From Sphingopyxis sp. BE259 (GTDB lineage: Bacteria; Pseudomonadota; Alphaproteobacteria; Sphingomonadales; Sphingomonadaceae): DNA of 64,000 bases. Below the pieces are notes generated by a model, which ran no database searches, was not told where the DNA came from, and saw only the letters and a list, made by a program, of their open reading frames with translations. Within the stretch, counting starts at the first letter, position 1; every line of letters begins with the position of its first letter. Position numbers and translations under genes: made by a program. Location: assembly GCF_031457495.1 (NCBI RefSeq), contig NZ_JAVDWM010000001.1, positions 2,034,001 to 2,098,000 on the forward strand. Reading direction: 5' to 3'. Shown piece after piece: positions 35,794 through 44,203 of this stretch.

Positions 35794-38700
35794 TTAACCG
35801 AGCAAACGCTGCATCATCTCGCCCCAGTGGCGTTTGTCGTCGTTCGTTGAGGCTGCGCATTCGGCAACCGCATTTCTAAAACGATGACGCGACTCTTGTG
35901 CACTCTGGTCGAGAATTTTGCGCAGCCAGGAGGCACGATCCTTGAGCCAAGCCCTTCCATCCTTCGAGCGGGCCAGTGGCAATGCGATCTTATCGACCAA
36001 TTCTGCGGCTCGCGATTCGAAACTCGCCTCGGCGAGGAAGCGAGCCCCACCCATCTTGAGCAGCTTGAGCGTTGCAGCGGGAGAAAGTTCGAGCGCGGTG
36101 TCTCGCATGGCCTCCAGGACCTTTCGTCGGCCCTTGGGCGAGAGGCGGAGCGCGAGTGCGAACCATCGTGCCAATGCAGCCTGTTTGCTCGCAGCGAGGA
36201 TCATCGATGGTGCGAGAAGGGCATCGACGAGCGGGGACTGAACGCCAAGTTTCAACTCCTTTTCGTCCAGCAGCTCCGTGACGATCCGATAAGGCTGCTT
36301 TCCATCCGAAATCGCAGTTTGCCAATCATTGACCGTAGCCTTTTTGACTTTCTCGATGAGCTTGGAACGAAAGCGCACGGCTTCGTCGCCGCCCTGCTTT
36401 TCAAGAAGCTTGGCCGTTTCAAGCAAGCTGTCGCTCCACGGAGCCGCGTCTACCGTTTCCCAATAGGTCTGATAACTTGTAGTCTGGCGAGCAAAATCCT
36501 CGCGAAGTGACCAGTCGAGCATGCGAGAGTAGTTCGACAGATTGTTTAGGATTTTATCGGGGTAGGCTCGCCCAAGTTTTTTATTCCGAACCCGATCGTT
36601 CATCATCGCGGTGATGAGATCGCGCGCACCAAAATGCTCGTCATAGTATTTGAGCAGTGTGTCGATCACCACTTTACCCGGCATCAAGTCATTGAGCGCC
36701 TTATTGATGTCCCGTGACGCATCTGGAAAACGACGAAAAAAGGCGCGCCACCCTTCAGGAAGCGGCGCCGCAACCTCGATGCCTGTCCAGACGAGGGCAG
36801 CAAGAAGGGAATTTACGACTGTTTCGTCGCCGGTCGTGGCAACCGCCGCGGTTCGGCTGGCCAAGGTGCCGTCCTCCGCCAGCCGCTGCAGAGCGGCGTG
36901 ACGGGTTTCGCGCGGCCCTGTCGCGGCTAAGAGCGTCCGGACGGCGGCGCGGCACAAATCGGTTTCGCCGCTATTGTTTCGGATCACCTGCTCAGCCTGA
37001 TTTATCAAAACATCTCCGGAGACCAGCGTCTGGCCGATCATCTGCTCTGCCGCGGGGGACGCCAACAACAGAGCAAGATCGGGTACGGCTAGGCAATGCG
37101 CTGGGTCAGAAAGCATCGCGACTAGCTGAGCTTCAATGGCCTCCATCCCTACGTCGGACAATAGCCTCTCGCGGAAAACGGGGAATTCCCCGAGCCCGGC
37201 GAGACGTCGCAAATAAAGCGCCGGATCGGCGCTTATTCGGAATCCGGGCGGCGGAAGTCCCTGATGAACGGCGAAATCGATAAGACGGGTTGCTGCAATG
37301 GCAAGTTCATCAAGATCATGCCCGTTGGTTTCGCTGGACACCAGGCTATGTTCGATCATTGCCGTTGCGGACGAGATGAATGTCGGTGCGTCACCTTGCT
37401 CAACGTGATCGAAAAATAGCGCCAGTCTTTCTGCCAATATTTTGGACTGAGGCAAGTTCTTGAGATCGTCCAGTCCGGCGAAGGCGACAACGAGATTTTG
37501 CCATGCCGCGCGCTTCCACGCAGCTTCTGCATTTGTGAGCGAGAGGAAGTGCGCGGCGTTGGTGACGATGTCGAACGTGATATTGCCCATAATTCCAGTC
37601 GGAAGATTGTCCGTCACTTGTTCGAAGATATCACCGAAACCGGGCAACTCGCGATAGGGCGCGATGGTCTCGAACGAATTGTTCGCGATAGCATCGCGGA
37701 TCGGCTGGGTCATGAGAACCTGCCCCGCGAGCTCAAGATCGACGCCATAGTGTAGAGCAGCAAGTTCGCGGGGCCAATCGCTGCTAAAGCGATGCAGCGG
37801 GTGGCCCGTGCTGCGTACTTCCGTGGATATGTCGGCAATGCGTTCGCGATTGATCGAAAAATAGACGAGCGTCTCGAAGGTCAGCGAGCTGCTACGCCAC
37901 TGCATGAGCAACGCGATGATATGATTGAGTATTTTGTTAATTTCGCGCGGCGTAATCGGGGTTTGAGTGACAGTAAACCACGCATCGAGAAACTGCTTAA
38001 TCGTGAAGCTACGCTCCTCGGTAAAGGCCGTCCCGAGACAGGACCGAAGCTCATTATCGACGTAGCGGCGCCAGTCGGACATGACTGGAGCAGGTACGTC
38101 AAACGTCACATCGAAGGTCTTGTTGATGAAAGAGCGGGCGAGCTTTCGCCCTTTTTCGGTGTCACTGCCCATAGCGAACACTTCAGATATTGAATCGCCA
38201 TCGACGGGCAGGATTAAAGTTGGATGGTATGATTCCGACACGAGATCGTCGCCACCGCTCGATGAAAGAAAAAAGCTCCGGACGTTAGCCCAGATGTTCA
38301 TTGCTTCCTTTCCATCGACCCGGTCAATATTGTCAATCACGATGACGAGGCGTTTTCCTTTCGTTTCGACCTCACGCATCAATCGCTGGAACTTCCTGCC
38401 AAACTCGATCGACGTGGGCTCAATAGGTTTCTGGGTAAGCGTTTGAACCCGCCCAAGATTTCGATTGAATAAGAGCGCGGGCCAAAAAGGCGCATTTGCG
38501 TTATGTTCAAGCGAGAGAATCCAGCGAAAAGTCCAAATCGCGATTGGCCCGAGCGTCAGTGCGAGGCCGAGAAATAGAGTCCATATCCCGGCTTGGGTAG
38601 TAGTTTGCCCCATCGCATCTCGAAAAGTATCTTTGCCAAGGAAGCCGAGACCAATCGCAAAGGCACCCGCGAGGAGGAAAAACAGTTTTGCCTCGTTGGT

Positions 38701-39096
38701 AACGATCGGCTTATCGTAGCGCGTTGTCTCTTCTAGCTTACCCGAGAGTTTTTTGAGCTGCTTCTTCCAGACCTTTGGATCCGCAGCTTGATGACCTATG
38801 AGGAAGCGGACGAGCGCTTCCATGAAGGATCGGCGGAGAGGATCGTGCTGGTGAAGCCAAGCATCATAATTAAAAATCAAAATGTTGGGATCGGCCTTGC
38901 GCAATTGATCGCCCACCTGTCGGATGATCGTCGATTTGCCACTTCCCCACCGCCCGCGAAGGCCGATTATCTTTAAATGGTCGTGCGAGACGATTGATTT
39001 GGTAATAGCGATAGCTACGGGCGTGTGTGTAGCTAGAAAATCGACTTCTGCCGGTTCATCGACAATGAATCTGAGCTCGCAATCTTCGCCTATCAC
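35794..39096 (-). CDS. KAP-family P-loop NTPase, membrane-anchored, 1,100 residues
   Basis: Walker A is GRWGSGKS at residues 48-55. Two transmembrane helices (~138-154 and ~170-192) are inserted between Walker A and Walker B, and Walker B is LVIVIDNID at 250-258. An insertion of helices inside the NTPase core is the hallmark of KAP NTPases, named after Kidins220/ARMS and the F-plasmid phage-exclusion protein PifA. The long C-terminal part (~420-1100) is helical and repeat-like, probably a sensor or effector scaffold. The start is GTG 39096 with GGAAG upstream. It is downstream of the nuclease gene in the same direction, with a 111-bp gap. Confidence 0.85.
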   Translation of the reverse strand: MIGEDCELRFIVDEPAEVDFLATHTPVAIAITKSIVSHDHLKIIGLRGRWGSGKSTIIRQVGDQLRKADPNILIFNYDAWLHQHDPLRRSFMEALVRFLIGHQAADPKVWKKQLKKLSGKLEETTRYDKPIVTNEAKLFFLLAGAFAIGLGFLGKDTFRDAMGQTTTQAGIWTLFLGLALTLGPIAIWTFRWILSLEHNANAPFWPALLFNRNLGRVQTLTQKPIEPTSIEFGRKFQRLMREVETKGKRLVIVIDNIDRVDGKEAMNIWANVRSFFLSSSGGDDLVSESYHPTLILPVDGDSISEVFAMGSDTEKGRKLARSFINKTFDVTFDVPAPVMSDWRRYVDNELRSCLGTAFTEERSFTIKQFLDAWFTVTQTPITPREINKILNHIIALLMQWRSSSLTFETLVYFSINRERIADISTEVRSTGHPLHRFSSDWPRELAALHYGVDLELAGQVLMTQPIRDAIANNSFETIAPYRELPGFGDIFEQVTDNLPTGIMGNITFDIVTNAAHFLSLTNAEAAWKRAAWQNLVVAFAGLDDLKNLPQSKILAERLALFFDHVEQGDAPTFISSATAMIEHSLVSSETNGHDLDELAIAATRLIDFAVHQGLPPPGFRISADPALYLRRLAGLGEFPVFRERLLSDVGMEAIEAQLVAMLSDPAHCLAVPDLALLLASPAAEQMIGQTLVSGDVLINQAEQVIRNNSGETDLCRAAVRTLLAATGPRETRHAALQRLAEDGTLASRTAAVATTGDETVVNSLLAALVWTGIEVAAPLPEGWRAFFRRFPDASRDINKALNDLMPGKVVIDTLLKYYDEHFGARDLITAMMNDRVRNKKLGRAYPDKILNNLSNYSRMLDWSLREDFARQTTSYQTYWETVDAAPWSDSLLETAKLLEKQGGDEAVRFRSKLIEKVKKATVNDWQTAISDGKQPYRIVTELLDEKELKLGVQSPLVDALLAPSMILAASKQAALARWFALALRLSPKGRRKVLEAMRDTALELSPAATLKLLKMGGARFLAEASFESRAAELVDKIALPLARSKDGRAWLKDRASWLRKILDQSAQESRHRFRNAVAECAASTNDDKRHWGEMMQRLLG

Positions 39097-39207
39097 AAAC
39101 GCTTCCCCCCCATGGCCAATTGCTTATGTTTTCGTTCATTCCCCGGCGTCTCTGTTCGCCTCGGCGCCGTTGGTCAGGCACGTTCACCTAGGGCTGCAAT
39201 GTGGCGA

Positions 39208-39966
39208 TTAGGATGCTTTGGCGGCCTTTCGGGCTCTTGCGCTCTCGGCCTTTTTTATCTGCGCTTTGGCAGCTTTAGGCGCATCTCCATCGATCACATC
39301 CCTCTTTAGTACATCGTTGGTGAGCAAGACTCGGATCTCATCATCACTCGCCTTCATTTCGAATAATCGTCGAAATTCTCGACGGATCATCCCTACGACA
39401 TTTTCACCTTGGACAAGCTCGGCCAGGACGTGACGGTTCAAAATCTGGGCCTGACGGTGAAAAGCCTGCAATGCGTCGGTGCTAATGTTCTCGCGGCAAA
39501 GCATGGTTACCTTCGCGAGATCATCAGCTGAACGCACGGCAAGAACACCCATGTCGAAGCAATAAACCTCTTCCCAATCGATTGGCTGACCAAATTTGAT
39601 TCGATAGATTTTCCAGACGATGGCGTTTGTTAAAATGATCCACTCGATACCTTGGTGTGCACCATAGTTCACGGCCTGGCGCAGGTGTCCTTCGTTCAGT
39701 TTCGTCCCTGCGGACTTCACTTCCGCAAGGTAGTGAACTTTCGATTCCACTCGGATTGCTAGATCGCAAAAAGTGCCGCGTATTTGCTGTTCACTCGTGA
39801 GTTCGGTATATTTATCGTAGCCAAATATGTCAGTTAGCATGTCCTTGATGACAGTGACCGTATCGGCCTCTGAGATGTCGCGCTCGGCAAGTTTCCTGAC
39901 AATCGGCTGGTACTTCTTCAGGCCCGCGATGACCCGATCCTGCGCGCGCTTCGGCAGCTTCGTCAA
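39208..39966 (-). CDS. HsdR_N-type PD-(D/E)XK nuclease protein
   Basis: 252 residues. A PD-(D/E)XK core: Asp68 in GTFCDLAI, then Glu82-x-Lys84 in YLAEVKSAG. It is followed by QAVNYGAHQGIEWIILTNA and a strand pair typical of the N-terminal nuclease domain of type I restriction HsdR (PF13588-like). No helicase or methylase domain is attached. The start is TTG 39966, preceded by GGGGAGGAG at 6-7 bases; the frame is open to ATG 40041, but that ATG has no ribosome site. A C-terminal Lys/Ala/Arg tail may bind DNA. It lies upstream of the KAP NTPase gene and is probably co-transcribed. Confidence 0.8.
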   Translation of the reverse strand: MTKLPKRAQDRVIAGLKKYQPIVRKLAERDISEADTVTVIKDMLTDIFGYDKYTELTSEQQIRGTFCDLAIRVESKVHYLAEVKSAGTKLNEGHLRQAVNYGAHQGIEWIILTNAIVWKIYRIKFGQPIDWEEVYCFDMGVLAVRSADDLAKVTMLCRENISTDALQAFHRQAQILNRHVLAELVQGENVVGMIRREFRRLFEMKASDDEIRVLLTNDVLKRDVIDGDAPKAAKAQIKKAESARARKAAKAS

Positions 39967-40041
39967 TTTGCCGCTCCTCCCCGATAAAGATGATCGACCT
40001 CCCATCGCACTGATGAGACAAATACTCAATGTTTCAGCCAA

Positions 40042-40158
40042 CTGCAGCGGGCGCTAAATCGGTTAGCGCTTTGGTGAAGGCAATTTGTGATAACCCTACC
40101 GGTAGCATATCTGGAAGACACGCTACCGACCTGCTAGGATTCGGGACAAGGGGGCAAG
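40042..40158. promoter_or_regulatory. Divergent promoter region with CTACCGGTAG palindrome
   Basis: The short gap between the nuclease-KAP unit (minus) and the protease gene (plus) holds a perfect 10-bp palindrome CTACCGGTAG at 40096-40105 and a repeated half site (CTACCG) at 40123-40128. It may be an operator controlling both units. No regulator gene lies adjacent. Confidence 0.35.
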
Positions 40159-41577
40159 ATGAGACACCGGCTAATGATTTTCGCTCTTGCCGCTTTGACC
40201 TCAAGCAGTGCAATCGCCGCCGAGTTTTACCATGAGGTCGATTCAGATGGCTCTGCGCTGATCCTAATATTCGGCGAGATACAGACAGGAGACGACTCCA
40301 AATTCCGAGAGTTGTCGGTACGATTTCCGGAAGCACTTGTCGGGCTCGACAGCCCAGGAGGCGCTATCGTGCCAGCGCTTGAAATTGGCCGTCAAATTCG
40401 TCTCCGCGGATACTCAACTGCGGTTACCTCGTCGTCCAAATGTACTTCAGCTTGCGCGCTCATCTGGTTGGCGGGAACGCCTCGGTTTCTGGATCCCGGC
40501 GGCTCGATAGGTTTTCACGCAAGTTACAAAGATCAAGGTGGTCAGTTGGTAGAAACAGGCGTTGGAAATGCCCTTGTCGGCCATTATCTATCGCAATTGA
40601 GCCTATCTGAGAGAGCGGTCGTTTTTGCGACAAGTGCGTCGCCTTATGAAGTTCGGTGGCTGAACAACTCCAATCGACTATCTTCTGGCATCGAGTTCTC
40701 GGTTGCAGATGCGCAACCCGTGCGAGCGCCGCGAGATTTGGGGAAAACAACTCGCGTTGCCCCCGTAGCGAAAGCGGCGCCCCAGCCACCCCCGCCCGTC
40801 TATGCCGCACCACTGCCGATTCCGCCGCCAGTTCGGGCTAGAGCGAGGTATACTGCTGCCAGTTTGCGCGCAGAATTGTCGGCCCCGCAACTTGCCGAGA
40901 CAGTCGCCGCGAAAATGGCACTGCCTCATTCGCAAACCAAAATTATGGCGGAACACATTGACGCAATGTTCGCGAATGAAAGCTATCTCGAACGCGTTGC
41001 TGCGGAAATGAATGCCGCAGGATCGGCACTTTCCGGTAAGAACGCTGGAGCCGTCGCCTTCGAGATCGCCGCTCAGTTAGCACAGAAGCTCATTTACGCT
41101 GGCCTCAGGCGGCTACCAGACGCTGATCTCCAGAGATTCATTGCCATTATGGGTACAGCGTCACTGGATGCAAATGTGGCGGAATGTGGAGCTATTTTTT
41201 ATCCGAGCGAGACGAAATCTGCTGCCCAAGAATTTCAGGTAGTGGGGCGGCAGGGCGATGCTGCCCTTCGGCAATATCTGATGATTATTCGGAAAGCAAT
41301 TTTCGCTGAGGTCGAGCGTTCTCCGTCGATCGTGGCACTTTCCCCTACGCAGGCACAGGCCGGCGAGGCCGCAGCCGCAGACGAAATGCTCAGAATTATC
41401 GATACTCTACCGGCGGACAATCAATCTGCTGTGGCGGAAGCAATGGCGGATATGGACAACGCAAACTTGCGGGACAAATGCGCCGCGCTGACAGTTGTCC
41501 TGACGGCTGCCTCCACCACGCAAGGAATAACGGGCAACTGGTATCGACGGCGATTTATTGAACTTTCGCAAGAGTAG
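40159..41577 (+). CDS. Exported ClpP-like serine protease (COG3904 type)
   Basis: 472 residues with a Sec signal peptide (MRHRLMIFALAALTSSSAIA, then AEF). The N-terminal 190 residues form a ClpP/crotonase-fold protease domain: VGLDSPGGAIVPALEIGRQI, then the nucleophile Ser97 in CTSACALIWLAG and His120 in IGFHASY. The C-terminal 280 residues are helical and of unknown function, after a Pro-rich linker. It resembles secreted ClpP-related proteins. GGGGG precedes the ATG. An odd cargo for a defence island: export implies an envelope role. Confidence 0.72.
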   Translation: MRHRLMIFALAALTSSSAIAAEFYHEVDSDGSALILIFGEIQTGDDSKFRELSVRFPEALVGLDSPGGAIVPALEIGRQIRLRGYSTAVTSSSKCTSACALIWLAGTPRFLDPGGSIGFHASYKDQGGQLVETGVGNALVGHYLSQLSLSERAVVFATSASPYEVRWLNNSNRLSSGIEFSVADAQPVRAPRDLGKTTRVAPVAKAAPQPPPPVYAAPLPIPPPVRARARYTAASLRAELSAPQLAETVAAKMALPHSQTKIMAEHIDAMFANESYLERVAAEMNAAGSALSGKNAGAVAFEIAAQLAQKLIYAGLRRLPDADLQRFIAIMGTASLDANVAECGAIFYPSETKSAAQEFQVVGRQGDAALRQYLMIIRKAIFAEVERSPSIVALSPTQAQAGEAAAADEMLRIIDTLPADNQSAVAEAMADMDNANLRDKCAALTVVLTAASTTQGITGNWYRRRFIELSQE

Positions 41578-41583
41578 ACTTAA

Positions 41584-41611
41584 CTCGCAATCGCGGCCCG
41601 CCGATTGCGAG
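41584..41611 (+). terminator. Hairpin after the protease gene, probable terminator
   Basis: A perfect 10-bp inverted repeat (CTCGCAATCG / CGATTGCGAG) with an 8-base loop lies 6 bp after the stop codon. No U tract follows, so termination strength is uncertain. The rest of the region to attR (41612-41851) shows no gene. Confidence 0.45.
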
Positions 41612-41851
41612 AAACTAACCGGCCCCGGCGCTCGCACCTTCCACGCTGTGTAGCGATCAGGTTTGCGCCATCAGAAACGCAGGTAGTGTGGCGTAGAACC
41701 GAAAATGATCGACAAGAATCTGCAATTCTGGCATAGAGGTTATCCGGACTGAATCTTGGTTTCAGGCATGCGGGGAACAGCATGTGGGACCGAATTTCGC
41801 AGACAAGTATTTGAAAAAACATATCAAATACATAGGGTTAGTTTCTTAAAA

Positions 41852-41866
41852 CCACCCTGTCCGCCA
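41852..41866 (+). repeat. attR: right end of the island
   Basis: The 15 bases CCACCCTGTCCGCCA repeat the 3' end of tRNA-Ser in the same orientation. They are followed directly by chromosomal sequence leading to the flavin reductase gene, whose stop is 22 bp further on. It has no tRNA 5' half, as expected for the trailing copy of an integration site. Confidence 0.88.
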
Positions 41867-41888
41867 CCATCCCGACGCCAATAGCTGC

Positions 41889-42998
41889 TCAAGCGAAATG
41901 CAGGCGGCGATATTTGCCGCGAAAATAGAGCAAGGGATCGCGGTGCGGTTCGAACTGCGCGCGTACGACGCGGCCGACCAGGATGAAATGATCGCCTGCT
42001 TCGTGCAGCGATTCGCGCTGGCATTCGAACGACACCAGCGAACTGCCAAGCAACGGCACACCGGTCTGCCCCGGCGCCCACGGCAAGTTGGCAAAGCGAT
42101 CCTCCCCGCGGGTCGCGAAACGGTTCGACGCAGGTTGCTGGCCGATTTGCAGCACATTGACCCCGAAATGTGCCGCCTCGCGCAGCGCGGGCGCGGTTCC
42201 CGACGCATTGGCGATGCACACGAGCAGGAGCGGAGGATCGAGCGATACCGACGTAAAGCTGTTCGCGGTCAGCCCGACCGGGGTGCCATCGGCATCCACC
42301 GCGGTGACGATTGTGACCCCGGTGGCAAAACAACCCATCGCGTCGCGCAGCGTCCGCGGGTCCGATCCCGCCTGAAACTCGGTCGCCTCGCGCGGTTGGC
42401 GGCATTCGAGAAATTCGAGCAGCTGACCGAGCAACGCCTCGGTCCGGTCGGCGTCGATTGCCAAATCGGCATCGTCGATGTCGACACGCTCGCCAACCGG
42501 CAGCGCGGCCCCAAAGGCATCGCTTCCGGCGCTCGGTTGTGCCGGGGCAAAGCCGCCGCACACGACCAGCGTCGGTAGCGTCTGGCGCGCCGCGATGCCG
42601 CTTGCGACCGCATCGGCATCGTCGGGCATATCGACCAGCACCAGCCCGCCCGCGAGTAACACGCCGTCGGTCGCCAGCGCGCGCGTCGCGATCCAGCCGC
42701 CGTGCCGCGCCGCGACGACCACCGGGCGCGACCCCATCTGCGCCAGGACGAGGCGCAAATCTTCGACATGCGCCGCCAGCTGATCCGGCCCGCCTTCCGT
42801 GCGCAGATCGAGATTGACCACGCGGCGTCCCGAGAGCACCAATCCGTCCGCCACGGCCCGCCACGCGCCGCGCGGCTGCCCGAAATCGGGGATCAGCAGC
42901 ACCGCGGGGTCGTTGTCGTCGCCCAGCATGTCGGCGGGCAGCACGGCACCGCCAAAACCTTTATAGTCGATGAGGCTCAAACATTCCCCCTGGCGCAC
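41889..42998 (-). CDS. Degenerate alpha/beta-hydrolase fused to flavin reductase
   Basis: 369 residues. Residues ~1-205 look like an alpha/beta-hydrolase (LLIPDFGQPRGAWRAVAD, VVNLDLRTEG). The nucleophile elbow reads AARHGGW (residues 96-102) where a GHSLGGW-type sequence is expected, so the Ser is Arg98. Residues ~213-369 are a flavin-reductase FMN split barrel: DAMGCFATGVTIVTA, LTANSFTSVSLDPPLLLV and a late YFRGKYRRL. The second domain likely supplies reduced FMN/FAD to a monooxygenase. The first may be a substrate-binding relic. Confidence 0.78.
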   Translation of the reverse strand: MRQGECLSLIDYKGFGGAVLPADMLGDDNDPAVLLIPDFGQPRGAWRAVADGLVLSGRRVVNLDLRTEGGPDQLAAHVEDLRLVLAQMGSRPVVVAARHGGWIATRALATDGVLLAGGLVLVDMPDDADAVASGIAARQTLPTLVVCGGFAPAQPSAGSDAFGAALPVGERVDIDDADLAIDADRTEALLGQLLEFLECRQPREATEFQAGSDPRTLRDAMGCFATGVTIVTAVDADGTPVGLTANSFTSVSLDPPLLLVCIANASGTAPALREAAHFGVNVLQIGQQPASNRFATRGEDRFANLPWAPGQTGVPLLGSSLVSFECQRESLHEAGDHFILVGRVVRAQFEPHRDPLLYFRGKYRRLHFA

Positions 42999-43089
42999 CG
43001 GCGGGCGATAACGCCGTGAGCAACGAGCTGATCAGATTGTGAAGAATCGGATCATATCGAAAGCCCTCTCGGCGCGCCAGCATATCGGC

Positions 43090-44070
43090 CTATCGCCGCA
43101 TCGCCGCCAGCCGCTGATCGACGATGGCGTCGGCGTCGGCAATGATGCGATCGATCAATTGCTGACAGGTCGGAACGTCGTGGATCAGCCCCTGCACCAT
43201 CCCGGCCCAGAACACCCCCTTGGAAAGGTCGCCAGTTTCGAGCAGTTCGCGCCCCGCCTTGCCGTTCACCAGTTCGGCGACGTCGGCGAAGGTCGCGTCG
43301 GGCTGCGCCAGGCGGCGCACCACCTCTTCGCTGACTTCGCTCTTGCCAACCCGCGCGGTGTTTTTGAGGCTGCGGAAGATCAGATACGACCCGCGCTCGT
43401 CATTATCGACATAGGCCTGTTTTACATTGTCGTGGATCGGCGCCTCGACCGTCGCGCAGAAGCGGGTGCCCATGTTGATGCCCTCAGCCCCCAGCGTCAG
43501 CGCGGCGACCAGCCCGCGACCATCGCCGAAGCCCCCCGACGCCAGCATCGGAATCTTCACCTTGTCCGCTGCGGCGGGGATCAGGATCAGCCCGGGAATA
43601 TCATCCTCGCCCGGATGTCCCGCGCATTCGAAACCGTCGATCGAGATGATGTCGCAGCCTGCGCGCTCGGCCGACAAGGCGTGGCGTACCGCGGTGCATT
43701 TGTGGAGGATGGTGACCCCATGCGGTTTCAGCAATTCCCAGATTTCGCGCACCGCTGGCGTCCCTGCGGTCTCGACGATCTTGATCCCGCCATCGATGAT
43801 CGCTTGGGCATAGGCCTTGTAATCGGGCGCGTTGATCGTCGGAAAGACAGTCAAGTTCACCCCAAACGGCTTGCCGGTCATTGCGCGGCATCGCTCGATC
43901 TCGTCGCGCAGCGCCTCGGGGCTCGGCTGGGTAAGCGCGGTCAGGATGCCAAGCCCGCCAGCGTTCGATACGGCGCTTGCAAGTTCGGCGTAGCCGACGC
44001 TCTGCATCCCGCCCTGTACGATCGGATGTTCGATCTCCAGCATTTCGGTGATGCGTGTCTTGAAAGCCAT
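43090..44070 (-). CDS. Nitronate monooxygenase
   Basis: A 326-residue FMN TIM barrel of the NMO/2-nitropropane dioxygenase family. Motifs: IVQGGMQSVGYAELASAVSNAGGLG at the start, VECAGHPGEDD (GHxGE) with the catalytic His, and LASGGFGDGRGLVAAL with the phosphate-binding Gly loop. It oxidises alkyl nitronates, e.g. propionate 3-nitronate, a metabolic poison. It is transcribed away from the acyl-CoA dehydrogenase operon, across a shared promoter region that holds a palindromic operator. Confidence 0.9.
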   Translation of the reverse strand: MAFKTRITEMLEIEHPIVQGGMQSVGYAELASAVSNAGGLGILTALTQPSPEALRDEIERCRAMTGKPFGVNLTVFPTINAPDYKAYAQAIIDGGIKIVETAGTPAVREIWELLKPHGVTILHKCTAVRHALSAERAGCDIISIDGFECAGHPGEDDIPGLILIPAAADKVKIPMLASGGFGDGRGLVAALTLGAEGINMGTRFCATVEAPIHDNVKQAYVDNDERGSYLIFRSLKNTARVGKSEVSEEVVRRLAQPDATFADVAELVNGKAGRELLETGDLSKGVFWAGMVQGLIHDVPTCQQLIDRIIADADAIVDQRLAAMRR

Positions 44071-44136
44071 CGTTAGTCCTTCCCCATGTTCGGTCGCGAC
44101 AAATTGACGCTACGTCGCCGCCGCGCCGGAATTGCC

Positions 44137-44152
44137 TTGACGTTTACGTCAA
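44137..44152. promoter_or_regulatory. LiuR-like operator palindrome
   Basis: TTGACGTTTACGTCAA: arms TTGACGT and ACGTCAA (7 bp each, exact) around a 2-bp centre. It sits between the divergent starts of the nitronate monooxygenase and acyl-CoA dehydrogenase genes. The pattern resembles motifs of the MerR-family regulator LiuR, which controls branched-chain amino acid and acyl-CoA catabolism in proteobacteria. A weaker half-like copy (TTGACGCTACGTCG) lies near 44104-44117. The regulator gene is not in the window. Confidence 0.7.
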
Positions 44153-44203
44153 CGTCCGGTTCACTGGCAAGACAAGATATATGGGAGCGGGACGAATGGC
44201 ATC

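Larger units (their letters stand above)
30003..41866. mobile_element. tRNA-Ser-integrated genomic island (about 11.9 kb)
   Basis: The interval is bounded by the 15-bp tRNA-Ser direct repeats. It starts with a P4-type tyrosine integrase next to the tRNA and carries genes unrelated to either flank. Its base composition is visibly more AT-rich than the flanks, for example around 33.7-34.6 kb and 38-39 kb. Cargo: sigma-region-4-like protein, MNT-HEPN protein, HNH protein, unknown protein, HTH protein, KAP NTPase, HsdR_N nuclease and ClpP-like exported protease. No conjugation, replication or phage structural genes are seen, so it is not self-transmissible by itself. Excision by recombination between the repeats would restore one intact junction. 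Confidence 0.9.

Noticed and set aside
41580..41822. Minus-strand 80-residue ORF near attR
   Set aside because: No family, no ribosome site, and it begins in the AT-rich tail of the island; treated as non-coding.
41824..42864. Minus-strand ORF across attR and the flavin reductase fusion
   Set aside because: Different frame from the domain-bearing gene; Arg/Gly-rich, and it would run through the island junction.
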